Shown piece by piece: positions 11,289 to 22,499 of a stretch of 64,000 bases of DNA. The stretch spans positions 13,225,634 through 13,289,633 of the forward strand of contig OX419335.1 of assembly GCA_948470475.1 (NCBI GenBank), given 5' to 3'. Within the stretch, counting starts at the first letter, position 1. Each line of letters begins with the position of its first letter. The DNA comes from Galaxea fascicularis. Its lineage: Eukaryota > Cnidaria > Anthozoa > Scleractinia > Euphylliidae. A program made the position numbers and the translations under genes. Below the pieces are notes generated by a model that saw nothing but the letters and a program-made list of their open reading frames with translations, was not told the DNA's origin and ran no database searches.

Positions 11289-11647
11289 TAGGGAGCTTAA
11301 GCAACGACGACGACGACGGCAACGAGAACGTCACAAAACAATGGGATTAATGAGCCAAAACAATACTCTGCACGTGCGTTTTACAATTTGGTACATTTCT
11401 TTGCCGTCATCTTCAAAACAACGTCCAGAGTTTAGGTTTTCTCGAGAACGTGAGCGCATGACGGCAAGTTTTTCTTTCGTTTTCTTTGCTTTAATACCGT
11501 TCTTAGTAATTTATTTCCTGGATAGCTCGCCAGCATTTTTCACGTTAAACAAATTGGAATAATCGCGACATAGTTACAAAAACGGGAAGTTAAATTTTGA
11601 AATGACGTTCTCGTTGGCGTCGTCGTCCTCGTTGCTTAAGCTCCCTA
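11289..11647. mobile_element. MITE with TA target duplication
   Basis: The terminal inverted repeats are GGGAGCTTAAGCAACGACGA at the left (from 11291) and its near-exact reverse complement ending at 11645, each flanked by TA. Homology runs on into GAGAACGTCA. The TA duplication suggests a Tc1/mariner-like or similar source. The interior shows only spurious short frames. Confidence 0.8.
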
Positions 11648-12731
11648 ATTATTGGAAACTCGCAAAGAGTAATCAACAACTCATTGCCAAACGTAAACCC
11701 GATTTTTAACAGTTGCAGCATTGGAAATGTCAGCAATGTGTTGTCCCTCAAAAGCAATTCTCGTTGTTAGTTAAAAATCGCAGACTTTCAAGGCCATTGC
11801 AGTGAAAACTTCATCCTTTGTTCAATGTTTACGGCTGAAAAATGTTTTTCAGAAATCTGGAATTAGATGTTATCATTAACAGTGATGTCAAAAATAAACT
11901 ACCCACGACTTGTAGTCACGGTTTCTTGTTTGCAATATTTGTAATTGATCGAAGTCAAGAATAAAACCATTCTCAACATCACTAGATAATTGCAGTTCAT
12001 CACCTGAGTTGATTCATGGCTAAAATACTATGCTCGATCAGTCTGTCGCAGTCACTTTTCTCAAGGAAAAGTAAAGTCGATTTCGCTCAACGTTTTTCGA
12101 TGTTATTGTAAAAAGGACATCGACAGCACTTTCTATCGTCTTTACTGTAATAGATCTCAAGAATGACACCATAAAATGTTCAAAACAAGGCGAGCAAAGT
12201 ACTTTTGTTCTTTTTAGGCGGTGTCGAAGAGAGCTCACTTTGGGGTTTTATCGCACTTTTGCTGTAAAATATTTTGTTTTGATAGATGAAAATGGCAACG
12301 ATACATGTCGGTTGTGAAGTTGGATAGAATAGTGGGACACTAGAACTGTTAACCTAGTTAAGTGATTTTTACCACTTGTATCGAAATGTAATCAGATGTA
12401 ATTAAACTGTGATGAAGAAAAGTTTGTTAATCGGTTTTGCTCATCATAATCATATAGTTCCTGTGGCACAAAGGCTGGTGTTATTTCGAAAATCTACGTT
12501 TGCACTTGATTGAATGGTGGCTTTGGCTCTGCAGCAAAACAGTAAAATATATATATAAATAATCACAATATGGAGAAGTCCTTACTGGAGTCATGGCTCA
12601 AGTCCTGTGGTATTGCCACATTCTGAGTTTATCTGTAAATACTAATATTAAGGAAATGACTGTGGAGCTCCGCTTTTAGGCTTGCTTAAATATATATATT
12701 AGGGATGACGTATGGTATCGAGGGATGTGTA

Positions 12732-12877
12732 TAGGTGGTTTGCAGCCAATCTCTTGAGACACAGATAACAATGGTGAAATGTACAAATGCTGGTGGACGA
12801 ACAAAACGAGCTAATGAGAGATCTATTGTTTACCGTCCACCAGCATGGCGGCGGTGACGTAACGTGAAAACCACCTA
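12732..12877. mobile_element. 146-bp MITE in the Polinton left TIR
   Basis: The ends are GGTGGTTT and AAACCACC, with TA on each side. The right Polinton TIR has the same flanks joined without this segment, so it is an exact filled/empty site pair with a TA duplication. Inside is a second hairpin (GGTGGAC / GTCCACC). Confidence 0.8.
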
Positions 12878-13351
12878 TTTGCTGACTAAGAGACATGACA
12901 TCACTGATAGTTTTATTTTTTGCTGAAAAAGAACTTGATGGTTGTTTCTCACAAAGAGAAAAGACTGAATGGGTAACAAGTCACTTTTAGTTTTGCTGAC
13001 AAAGGAAAAAATTACAAGAAGCTTCAAAAAAGGCAGTGTGTTCTCTGTGACTGAATAAAAAAAATTGTTTTGGTTGGCAATTATTATCGCTGTCGTCGGT
13101 CACTTGATTGCTAAAACAGTGAAACAACTTCAAGACGACAAAATCCCGAACATTCAATGGAAGATTACTCAACTCCATGGCTTGTCACGCATCGTCAGCT
13201 CTTTTTCAAGAAACACTGGCGTGATGAGGTCTTGAAAAATAAAATTGATTCTAATCGAAAAAACTAGCGGGAATTAATGTGTTTATTCAAAGATCAGATT
13301 AAAATGTAAACAAGAATGTTTCACGTGAAACTTATCAAACTTATCACACGG

Positions 13352-13652
13352 CGTTTTGTCGGCAGAACCACACGCTCCGCTCTCACTGTGAAATCAGAAG
13401 TAAACACGGTTTTTGATTCGAGTTTTACCTTGGCTTATTGTAGAAAAAACTAAAACTTGAATCAAACCGCCAACGGACAACAATCTTCAATTACGATGGA
13501 AAGATGAAAGCTAATGACAGTTTCAGTTTAGTTCAGTTTATTTATGAAATGTTTAATATTACAGAAATTACAGAGACACACAGCGAAATGTAAATATAAA
13601 TGAATAGACAGCGGCGCAGAGGGATCTCGACTACAATAGTTCATTAGATGTT
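13352..13652 (+). repeat. Polinton subterminal block R, copy 1
   Basis: About 300 bp starting CGGCGTTTTGTCGGCAGAAC and ending near ATTAGATGTTATTG. Nearly the same block occurs in both arms of the mini-Polinton (38934-39243 plus; about 42866-43180 minus). Here only the outer ~40 bp is repeated at the right end of the element, so the right side has lost the rest. Confidence 0.75.
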
Positions 13653-13816
13653 ATTGGACCAGCGAATTGAACTGTAGAGCATGATGGGAAATAAAAGCAC
13701 GTGTGAAAGAAAAAGATGGCGTCTCGTGTGTTTATTTCATGTAGAAAGTTTTAAGCGAAAGTTTTATTGATGAACAAACCATAGTGGTCCTTCGAGCCAG
13801 ATGAAAAGAAGCGAAA

Positions 13817-14944
13817 ATGGCTGAAGAGGATGTAAAGAATGTTAAAGTCGAGCAACGCGATACGAAGGAAGGAGATTTGCCAAGCAGAGATGTTAAATTT
13901 GCCACTAAGAAAGTAACGGAATGGTTGAAGACGGTGACACCCAAACAGGAACCTGACGAGTTCAATCAAAGGGCCAGAGTTCTTGAGCCAACAGAAGAAA
14001 AGGAAAAGTTTGCCAACTGGGCGAACACAGCACTCGGTAAGTCACCTTTGATGTCTTCACGTCCCAAACTACAATTGCCAGTATTTGATGGTGATCCTTG
14101 TCATTGGCCAAATTGGTATGGCATGTTCAAAGTGCTTGTGGATGATCAACTGCTTTCCAACACACAGACGATGATTTATTTAAAGGCGTCTGTCAAAGGG
14201 TCGGCAGAGAAAGTCATTTCTGGAATGTTATTTGATGGAACAATGTATGAACAGGCAGTTGAAGAGTTGACTCTTCGGTTTGGGAACCCAGAGCTCATTT
14301 CAAGGTCTCTAATTAGAAAGCTGTTGGAGCTACCAACGCTAAAGGATGAAGATGTTTCAAGTTTGAGGTCATTTGTTGACAACATGCATAACATTGTGAG
14401 GACATTGAAGTCCTATGGTTACAATGCAGACGTGCAAGCAGCAGCCAACATGACACAGGTTATGGACAAACTGCCCCCTAAGATTGCTAAGAGATGGAGC
14501 CGACAAAAAAGAGAATTGCAGCCCAGAGTTGACCTCAGTGATCTCGACATGTGGTTGGAAACAGAGGTACAAGTTAAAGAAATGATTTATGGCAGTGCGA
14601 CTATTCCAGAGAAACCCAAGTATGAGCCAGGGAAGCCTAAGGCAAATGCAAGCAACCCAAAATGGAATTCAAAACGGCAGAAAGGGCGAGTTAACGCGTT
14701 CATGACTTTAGCAGCCAAATTGGAATGCCCTATTTGCAGAAATGATCATCAGATCACCATGTGTGAGACTTGGAAGAAAGGGACTGTGGACGGTCGATGG
14801 GAGTTAGCAAGGAAACACAATCTATGCTTCTTGTGCCTGAAAAGAAATCACCGAACATGGCGTTGTACGTCAAAGGATACCTGTGCAGTACAAGGGTGTG
14901 GTCGAAAACACCATTCACAGCTTCACAAAACGGACATGCTATGA
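13817..14944 (+). pseudogene. BEL/Pao gag with CCHC-type zinc cluster
   Basis: A 375-residue open frame. After a charged N-terminus comes a DUF1759-like gag block (LPVFDGDPCHWPNWYGMF, SLIRKLLELP), then cysteine/histidine clusters (CPICRNDHQITMC, CFLCLKRNHRTWRC). It ends in an in-frame TGA at 14942-14944, after which the same frame stays open into the protease. In intact relatives gag and pol form one long frame, so this TGA is probably a nonsense mutation. Confidence 0.85.
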
Positions 14945-15295
14945 TTAAACCCAACTGCTGCCACATTCCATCCTCTGCAAACTGACACTGGTAATGCACA
15001 GCAGAGCACAACACCTGAAACTCACGCAAGATGTGGAATGACTAAGGAACCTGTTATTGCAAAACGTAATGAGAAGGTGGCTCTTCAGATGGTGCCAGTT
15101 ATTCTTGAAGGGAGGAATGGAATCCGGATCAAAGCAAATGCATTCTTGGATGGAGGATCGAGCTCATCTTACCTTCGAGAACAAGTAACAGACACTCTGG
15201 GGCTAGAGGCAGAAAGTCGACCACTTCGTATTACAGTTTTTGGAGCGAAGACAGTTGTTACGGACAGTAAAACTGTGACTGAGCATGAATGGTGA
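14945..15295 (+). pseudogene. BEL/Pao protease N-terminal part
   Basis: It is in the same frame as gag after the TGA. The segment MVPVILEGRNG and FLDGGSSSSYLRE carries DGG in place of the usual DTG/DSG active-site triad of retroviral-type proteases. The frame breaks at about 15290, where the following protease/RT sequence continues one frame away. Confidence 0.65.
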
Positions 15296-17048
15296 TACTA
15301 AAAGAGAAGTACTCCTGTGGACAACCCCGAGCATATGCAAAATGAGAGCAATGGATTGGTCTCAAAGTAAGGAAAAGTTGTGTCATCTTCGTGATTTGAG
15401 AATTGCAAAGCCAGTTGAAAGTGGGGAGGTCGATTTGCTCATTGGTAGCGATTATTATGAGGAACTTCTCCTCCCTCTTGAGCACCGTATTGGCAGACCA
15501 GGGGAACCTGTGGATGTGAAGACTCCACTAGGATGGACGATCGTAGGACATGTGCCAGAGGGCATCAGTGGTTGTCGCACAGCCTGTCACACCTTTACCT
15601 TTCATGGTAACCCCATTCCTGAGTTACAAGCCGATGAATTGATGCGTAAGATGTGGGATGATGAACTGGCGGGGCTTGGCGATCAAAAGAAGCAGCTGAC
15701 TGCAGAGGAGATGTATGCTGAGCGTAAGGTGGCCAATTCGAGGCGTTACACTGGTGGGCGTTACGAAGTAGGAATTCCGTGGGTTGATGATCAACCGCCA
15801 TTGTACTCCAACAGAACAAGTGCTGAATCTTGGCTCGTTTCCCTTGAAAAGCAACCGCAAAGAAGACCGGATATTGCCGAGAAGTACCGCCAAGTGATGG
15901 AAGCAAATGTAACCAAAGGATATGTAAGGAAGGTAGAGCCACCAGAGGTAGATGATGGGCCAAGCTGGTACTTACCTCACTTCCCTGTTGTGCGAGAGGA
16001 TAAAGAGACCACAAAAGTGAGGATAGTGTACGACTCTGCCGCAAAGTACGGAGGGATCAGCCTCAATGACACCATGTTACCTGGACCAAAATTGCAGCAA
16101 GATGTCTTTGATGTATTACTCCGCTTCCGCAACAACCCAGTTGCCCTTGTAGCTGACCTGAAAGAGATGTTCTCCCAAGTCATCATGGCTAAGGAAGACA
16201 GGAAATATCGTCGATTCCTTTGGCGTGGGCTAGATCTTACGAGACCTCCATAAGTTTATGAGGCCGTGAGGTTGATGTTTGGTGACCGTGAATCGCCTGA
16301 TATGGCTCAGTACGTTCTGCGCCAGCACGCCAAAGATTACCAAGAGGAATATCCAACAGCAGTGGCAATCATCCTCTTGCAGATGTACATGGACGATGTC
16401 CTGACTTCACTGGAGACAGATGACGAAGCCTTAAAGGTTCGCGATCAGCTCATTGATCTACTCGGGAAAGCGGGATTCAAGATCCGATGATGGTGCAGCA
16501 ACAAACCTAAAGTGCTGGAGGATATACCCCTTGACGATCGAGTAGCAAACGTGAAAATCGAGGAAGCAGAGCTGCCCTGCATGAAGGCGTTGGGGGTTCA
16601 GTGGAATGCAGAAATTGACGTGTTCACTTTTAAGTTGAACCCGCCGAAGGACATTGAGTACACAAAACGAGGATTTCTGAAGAAACTCGCGACCCTGTTT
16701 GATCCTCTACAGATGCTAGCACCATTCACAATATGGGCAAGAATGGCTCTACAGGAAACTTGGTTACTTGGCCTCAGCTGGGACGAGGAATTCCCAGATG
16801 AGTTGAAGAGAAGGTGTCAAGCTTGGTTTCATGAACTGTCAGAGCTTGCTGGTGTCCAAGTCCCAAGGTGTTACCGAGTAGCTGGAAAGCGTGTTGTTGA
16901 AACCACAATCCACACCATGACAGATGCGTCGCAACTGGCATACGCGGCCGTAAGCTATGTGCGTATGAAGATGGAGAAGTATCCGTACGGTTTGTTGCGG
17001 CAAAAGCCAAGGTTGCCCCAACAAAAGCGACAAGTATCCCTCGCTTAG
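15285..17048 (+). pseudogene. BEL/Pao reverse transcriptase
   Basis: Protease-end and RT-like blocks include EVDLLIGSDYYEEL, PHFPVVREDKETTKVRIVYD and VADLKEMFSQV, and the catalytic YMDD box is in LLQMYMDDVL (about 16379-16408). The frame carries stops at 16251-16253 and 16488-16490. A frameshift near 17030 separates it from RNase H. Downstream blocks (LATLFDPLQMLAPF, HTMTDASQLAYAA) are the Pao-specific connection to RNase H. Confidence 0.85.
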
Positions 17049-18790
17049 AGTTGATGGGGGCGGTGTTAGGATTAAGACTGTCCAGAAGGGTCTCAGAATT
17101 GTTGCAAGAGGGCTTTGACAGTTGCACTTTGTGGACGGACAGTGAGGATGTTATTTGTTGGATTCAAGGTCAATCCAGGAGGTACAAAACCTTTGTGGCA
17201 AACAGAGTATCTGAGATACACCAGAAATCCAACCCCAAGCAGTGGCGTCATGTTCTGACTCACCTGAACTGTGCTGATGATGCTACCAGAGGTCTTCATG
17301 CGCGTGAATTGACAGCCAATCACCGTTGGTTCCATAGGCCCGAATTCCTGTATGACATTCCAGAGAACTGGCCACAAAAGAAACATATCAAGGAAGACGA
17401 AAGTTCTAAAGACTGTCGAGCTGAGACCACAAAGCCCAAAATGACATTTGTGAAGAAGTTTCCAAGTCATTGATAGATCCCCTGAAGTATTCAAGCTGGA
17501 CAAAACTGATAAGAGTGACTGCCTGGGTATTGCGGTTTATTGCAAAACTGCTAAGCAAGGTGAAGAAAGGAGGAAGCCCCGTTCCCACGTTAGTGAGAGA
17601 AAATTTGTTGACCCCAGTCGAGCTGGAAGAGGCTGGAAGGTTCTGGGTGAGGCAGGCACAGATCGAGAGATTCCCCATAGAAGTGCGAAATTTGAATGGT
17701 GGAAGGGAGATTAGCAGTCAGAGTCACTTGAAACAGCTGACGCCTATAATTGACAAGGAAGGAATGTTATGAGTTAAGGGACGGCTTATCAGAGCAGCAC
17801 TTCCCTATGATGCCATGCATCCAATGATCCTGCCCAAGAAACATCACATTACTCGACTGATTGTAGCAGATGTCGATGGTCGTTGTCACCATTCAGGAAT
17901 AAATCACGTGTTAGCCCAAGTTCGCCATCGATATTGGATCATTGATGGCCGGCAAGAAGTTAAGAATTGGGACAGAGAGTGCAAAGTGTGTGAAAAGAGG
18001 CGCGCAGCACCAGCAACGCAGATAATGGCACCTCTTCCAGAGTCAAGACTAGGAGCACCCATGAGGGCGTTTGCAAAATCATGTGTGGACTATGCAGGGC
18101 CATTCATAACAAAGATCACACGAAGAGTTTCTGCTAAGAGATACCTCTGCCTATTTACTTGTTCAGCCACTCGAGTGGTTCACCTGGAGATCGCCTTTTC
18201 GATGAGCACAGCAATTTCTTGAATGCGTTTAGCCGAATGGTTGCCACAAGAGGACGACCTGAAGAAGTCACTAGCGATAACGGAACGAAATTTGTGGGGG
18301 CAGAAAGGGAGCTGAGAGAGCTGATCCAGTCAATCAACCAGAAGGAGATTGTGGATGACTGTGCCCGTAAAGGCATCAAGTGGAATTGGAATCCACCCCC
18401 TGGTTCGCATTTGGGTGGCGTGTTTGAGTCGCTGGTTAAAGTAGCCAAGAAAGGGTTGAAGTCAATCGTGGGAAATGCAGGGTTGAATGATGATGAACTC
18501 CAAACTGCCATCAAAGAAGTAGAGGGACTTATGAACTCACGACCATTGTCGTATGAGGGAACAGACCCCCCTGATGAACCTGTGCTGACGCCGAGCCACT
18601 TCTTGATAGGGTAATTAGGAGGGCAGCTGGCTCCCCGAGTAGCAGATGAAGTGGTATTTAACCCCCGAAACAGATGGAGATTGGTTCAGGATCTCGTGAA
18701 GGTTTTCTGGAGGCGCTGGAGAGAAGAATTTCTGTCAACGCTCAACACTCAGAAGAAATGGAGAGAGGCTCGTGACAACCTCGCATCGCA
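17049..18790 (+). pseudogene. BEL/Pao RNase H and integrase
   Basis: RNase H continues with LWTDSEDVICWIQ. Integrase follows with an HHCC zinc-binding domain (HHITRL, CHHSGINHV, CKVCEKRR) and the DDE core: VDYAGPF, SDNGTKFVGA, and the final Glu in HLGGVFESLV. Stops lie near 17473 and 17770, a frameshift near 18190, and another stop at 18612. After LNTQKKWREARDNL the sequence joins the truncated SINE. Confidence 0.85.
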
Positions 18791-18862
18791 CCGGTATCGC
18801 GGAAGTCACGGGTTCGAATCCCGTTGAAGCCCTGATTTTTTCAGGCTTCTTCTTTCCAGTTG
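18783..18862 (+). mobile_element. 5'-truncated tRNA-derived SINE
   Basis: It starts at CATCGCACCGGTATCGCG, within the tRNA-like head, so the A-box is missing. The B-box (GGGTTCGAATCCC) and the TGATTTTTTCAGGCTTC body match the SINE at 1072-1201. It marks the junction between the BEL/Pao integrase and Polinton sequence. Confidence 0.75.
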
Positions 18863-18927
18863 CTTAAATTGGAAAATTTACTGCGATGATCACTCCTCAC
18901 TTGCAAACCATTATTGTTACATGCAAA

Positions 18928-19435
18928 TTTTAGTCAAACAACTTCACTCACGGTTTCATGTGCAAAACATGTTACTGTGGTCAACATGTCACTGAGGCGA
19001 GAATACAAACATGTTTTTTGTGCACAATGCAAGAGAAGTCTGGAAAACCTTGTATCAGAATTAGCGAAACCCAGCAAAGTATAAATTCAAAGTAGGATAT
19101 CAAGTCAAGATCAGTAAACATAAGCGAATCTTTGAGAAAGGTTACTTACCATCCTGGATGGAGGAGACCTTTACGGTTGCCAGAAAGTTCCAAGGGATCC
19201 ACCTGTATACCATCTAAAGGAAGCAGACGGTGATATGATTCAAGGCATCTTTTGTGAGTCCGAGTGGCAGAAAGTGATAGAAACGGCTCATCACTTGTTT
19301 CGCATTGAAAACGTTTTAAAACATCGAGGAAAAGGGGTCAACAGAGAAGTGCTAGTGCATTGGAAGGGTTGGCCTAAGAAATACGACAGCTGGATTCCGT
19401 ATAACCAACTGTTAGCCTTGCAAATAGAGATATGA
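18928..19435 (+). pseudogene. Polinton integrase remnant with chromodomain
   Basis: The first part (about 18928-19050) encodes a cysteine-rich segment (TCYCGQHVTEARIQTCFLC) that also occurs in the mini-Polinton arms. The catalytic core is missing. From 19082 the C-terminal integrase region is clear: VKISKHKRIFEKGYLPSW, a frameshift near 19190, then a chromodomain (FRIENVLKHRGKG, LVHWKGWPKKYDSWI). Its stop overlaps the next gene start as ATGA at 19432. In intact elements this enzyme inserts the Polinton DNA. Confidence 0.8.
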
Positions 19436-20278
19436 CTCGAGACAGCAACTTGTACGTGAGACTTCCTAGTAACGCTAGTAGCAACCTATTTTTGACCAAT
19501 TCCAAGTCCTCTTACCGTGTGGCGTTACCTCGGCAAATTCATTTGAAAAATGGAGATTGGGAAGTGGGACTACATCATATCGTGTATCCGGTATCGTGGT
19601 TTGACGTTTCTGGTGACTATCAGCATTCACACGTCTTAGTTCGATGCTACGATGACTTCAATTGGTTCACCTTACCCGAGGGCAAATATCAAACAGCCCT
19701 GGATGTTACGGAGGGAATCCTACAGTGTCTGAACAATGATAACTCGCCGTCTAAACCCAAAATAACAGTGGACGAAGAATGGAATGTAACTCTGAACTCT
19801 CTAGAGGAAGAGACTATGTTTACCGTTTCAACAGCTGGTGCATTTGGGTGGATAACGGACCAACATACCGTCAGGCCTGGGATCCGTTTGAACAAAGATT
19901 ATCTCCCTTACCCCAATACATAAATTTGGTCACGATTGATGTGTTATACCACCTCAGACCTCCATCACATTTCCTGGCCTTTTTGCCATTCCTTTCTCGT
20001 TGCCTCTCTGCCCTTGTAAACAGACGCTTTTGCAAGTACAAACCAACCTCGTGGAACCCTGGCAAGTGGGTGACAAGCGTTTACCTCTCCTACATGAAAT
20101 GGTACCCAATGGTACATTTCGAGAAACACTTTTCGAAGAGAAAGAACACGTTATCTACCTACCGTTGCGTACAAACATATTTCAAACCGTTGAAATGTAC
20201 TTAACAGGTGGTCAACGGCTATCATTTCTAGACGGTATCGTCAACGTGGTATTACACTTTCGTCGTCGAGCATCATGA
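19432..20278 (+). pseudogene. Polinton structural protein, paralog A
   Basis: The N-terminus has YVRLPSNASSNLFLTN, YRVALPRQIHL and DWEVGLHHIVYP. The C-terminus ends in IVNVVLHFRRRAS. This family is common in cnidarian Polintons and is thought to be a virion protein (possibly penton/minor capsid; inferred). The frame shifts near 19900 and again near 20010. It begins by overlapping the integrase stop and ends in an ATGA overlap with paralog B, the compact layout of a viral gene block. Confidence 0.7.
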
Positions 20279-21160
20279 CAAACAGTTTTTACATGGTGTT
20301 GACCAGTGATGCAAGCCTGGACCAGTATCCAGAAAACAAGCCGTCCGAGTTTAAGATGCAATTACCATCCCAGCTGCACCTAAGTGAAGACTGGGAAGTG
20401 GCCATGACCCGTATAATCTACCCATACACGTGGCAAAATGTGAGAAACCATCAGCTCTCTTGCACTTTGCTTTGTGAGGCAGGGCCGGTTCCTTGGTCAT
20501 TATCCATCCACCTCCCAAGCGGTATTTATCGTACGGTCAAAGACGTAATAGATAGTATGTTGATGGGACTCCATAACGCTTTGAAGGACATTTTTTCTCA
20601 AAAGCGAACAAACGATTACTAGTTTAGGAGGAAACGAGTGCTTTTACATTCATGAGAAAGTACAACATTACTTCGAGTTGAGGTTGCCCAGTGCTTGGTA
20701 CGTGACTGTGCCCAAGACATTAGCCCGTGCCTTGGGGTACTTATATCATAAGAACCAGCTTCCTGCTTTTTACCAAATCCAGAGCTCTCCTCTTGTCGAA
20801 TTGAAACCTAAGGAAAGCATAACTCTGCTGACGACCACAACCACGCTAGTCAGAAAAGAGGACTTGGTGTGGGAAAAGTTGTCGAGACACTCTTTTGAGA
20901 TCATGTACGTGTCTTCAGATCTAATCGAGTCCCAAGTGGTAGGAGACGCCCAAGCCAACGTGCTCCGAATACTAGTACCCCGAGGTCAGCCTGGTGACAC
21001 GGTGACAGACGAAGTTAAGCAACCAACCTATCATTCACTCCGCACAGCTGTGTTTTCATCAGTGGCCATCAATATAAGAGGAGACACTGGTCAACCGATA
21101 GCATTTGTGTCTGGTACCGTACGTGTAACGTTGCATTTTCGACGTCGTGCAATTCTATAA
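20275..21160 (+). pseudogene. Polinton structural protein, paralog B
   Basis: This is a tandem paralog of the preceding gene: FYMVLTSDASLDQYPENKPS, FKMQLPSQLHL, DWEVAMTRIIYPYTW, and the C-terminal SGTVRVTLHFRRRAIL. A single frameshift at a run of six T near 20590 splits it. Otherwise the sequence is coherent, including ESQVVGDAQANVLRIL and INIRGDTGQPIAFVSG. The stop at 21158-21160 is followed by the next ATG at 21162. Confidence 0.75.
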
Positions 21161-21161
21161 C

Positions 21162-21525
21162 ATGTTGTTGCCCATGAACCATCAATTATACCCGTATCAC
21201 CAACAAGTTATACCCTTTCCACAACAAGGTGGAGAAGACATAAGTATCTATGGAGGAACGCACCCTTACGGCCAAGGGGGCAACAGATTAGGTGGAATGT
21301 TTCGTTCCCTATTTCGTACAGCTACACCCTTTCTCAAAACAACAGCAAAGAAAGTTGGAAAGCGATTGCTCAATACCGGGTTGGAAACAGGAATGCAAAT
21401 TGTTCAAGACGTCATGAATGGCCAACCTTTCAGGACAGCTGCCAAATCGAGAACCAAAGCGGCTGGAAAAAGTTTACTCACAGTACCATTGACGACATTA
21501 CACAGCAAAACCATTCAGTACTCAT
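21162..21525 (+). CDS. Polinton small basic protein (3' end replaced by SINE)
   Basis: Starting MLLPMNHQLYPY, it has a glycine-rich stretch (GGTHPYGQGGNRLGGMF) and then a basic region (RSLFRTATPFLKTTAKKVGK, FRTAAKSRTKAAGKSLL). It resembles the small basic virion proteins that sit beside the capsid genes in Polintons and adintoviruses. The frame runs into the SINE at 21526, so the native C-terminus is lost. The role is inferred from position and composition. Confidence 0.65.
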
Positions 21526-21924
21526 ACAAGTGGTGGAACAGAGAATTAACTCTGAAGTGTAAATTTAAGTGCTAACAGAAACCCATGATAAACCCACTGG
21601 GCGTTAACCCTAGTAAAGGGCACCAGGGAACCACAGGAGGCAAAGAAAAAATTCTTATGACCTCGGTGGCAATCGAATCCACGACCTCCGGATTAGATCT
21701 ACCGTTGCTCTGCCGACTAAGCTACGAGGTCGGACAGAGAAAGTCGGGGACGATTAAGGTGGTGAATCGCGGCGAAGAGAAAGTAAGGGTACATATATAT
21801 GTTGTGCCGCGTAGCACTATAAACACATACAAGTGGTGGAACAGAGAATTAACTCTGAAGTGTAAATTTAAGTGCTAACAGAAACCCATGATAAACCCAC
21901 TGGGCGTTAACCCTAGTAAAGGGC
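21526..21924. mobile_element. SINE with duplicated ends between basic gene and capsid gene
   Basis: A ~97-bp block (21526-21622) recurs at 21826-21924 around a tRNA-like unit on the minus strand (A-box TAGCTTAGTCGGCAGAG, B-box GGTTCGATTCC; acceptor arms GACCTCG / CGAGGTC). It is a partial dimer of the family at 47754-48247. It marks a deletion: the basic gene end and the N-terminal part of the capsid gene are both missing here. Confidence 0.75.
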
Positions 21925-22489
21925 TTTACCAACCATCTATACGTTAACTAGAACCCCTACGCATACCAAAATCATTCCTCAAGGGGTGTTAAATCATACA
22001 GAGACGGACCTATTCCATACACTGATTCCCCAATGCATCATTTTCGGAATGGTGCAAAACGATGCCTATAACGGCAATCTGGGAAGAAATCCTTTCAACT
22101 TTGAGTTGTTTGGTCTGAAAGATATTCGCCTGACTGTCAACGGAGAAGAAACGCTCTATTCTGCTCTGGACCTGACAGGCGGGAAAAAGATCGATGGTTA
22201 CAACACCCTTTACTCCGGTAGTGGAGAGATGAATTGCGGTCACGGTCTTGACATTGACAGAGAGGATTGGGGGATCGGTTACGGCTTGTTCTGTTTTAAT
22301 TTGACGCCAGCGGGAAGTGGACATCCCAGCCATTTGATACCCCATCGAACGGGCAACGTCAACCTGTACCTGAAGTTTGGTACTTAAACTGCTACAGTTC
22401 TCAATTTAATTGTCTACCCGGAATTTCAGAATCAGTTGGAAATTGATCGCAACAGGCTCGTGGTCTACGATTTGTCACAAGGATCGTAA
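21925..22489 (+). pseudogene. Polinton major capsid protein, C-terminal part
   Basis: It resembles the C-terminal jelly roll of the double jelly-roll capsid protein: NPFNFELFGLKDIRLTVNGE, YNTLYSGSG, DIDREDW, FCFNLTPAG, GNVNLYLKFGT, and after a break IVYPEFQNQLEIDRNRLV. The N-terminal part is missing, replaced by the SINE junction. An in-frame TAA at 22385-22387 interrupts the last strand; reading then continues to a stop at 22487-22489. This protein would form the virion shell. Confidence 0.8.
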
Positions 22490-22499
22490 TTCAAACGTG

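Larger units (their letters stand above)
9648..12700. mobile_element. ~3-kb TIR element, copy 1
   Basis: It is present in the left Polinton TIR but absent from the same site in the right TIR, which defines its limits. The ends carry AGCGGAGCCCC and, inverted, GTGGAGCTCCGCT. The 3' kilobase (about 11700-12690) is a diverged direct repeat of 33060-33970, the second copy. Inside are a palindromic segment, a MITE and a short Crypton-like peptide; no transposase was recognised. Confidence 0.65.
9500..13390 (+). repeat. Polinton left terminal inverted repeat with three inserts
   Basis: Uninterrupted TIR blocks are about 9500-9646, 12702-12731 and 12878-13390, together about 690 bp. They pair with the reverse complement of the right arm (27562-27380, 26450-26080 and 24655-24410). 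The gaps are insertions absent from the other arm: a ~3-kb TIR element (9648-12700) and a small TA-flanked MITE (12732-12877). The inner end (CGGCGTTTTGTCGGCAGAAC) is shared with the mini-Polinton arms. Confidence 0.8.
13653..18790 (+). mobile_element. BEL/Pao retrotransposon inserted in the Polinton
   Basis: It follows Polinton block R and ends near the SINE at 18783. An LTR remnant (13653-13784) is followed by a primer-binding-site-like TGGTCCTTCGAGCC (13785-13798). The order gag, protease, reverse transcriptase, RNase H, integrase is typical of BEL/Pao. The coding region is broken by in-frame stops and frameshifts listed in the parts below. No 3' LTR is seen. Confidence 0.85.
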
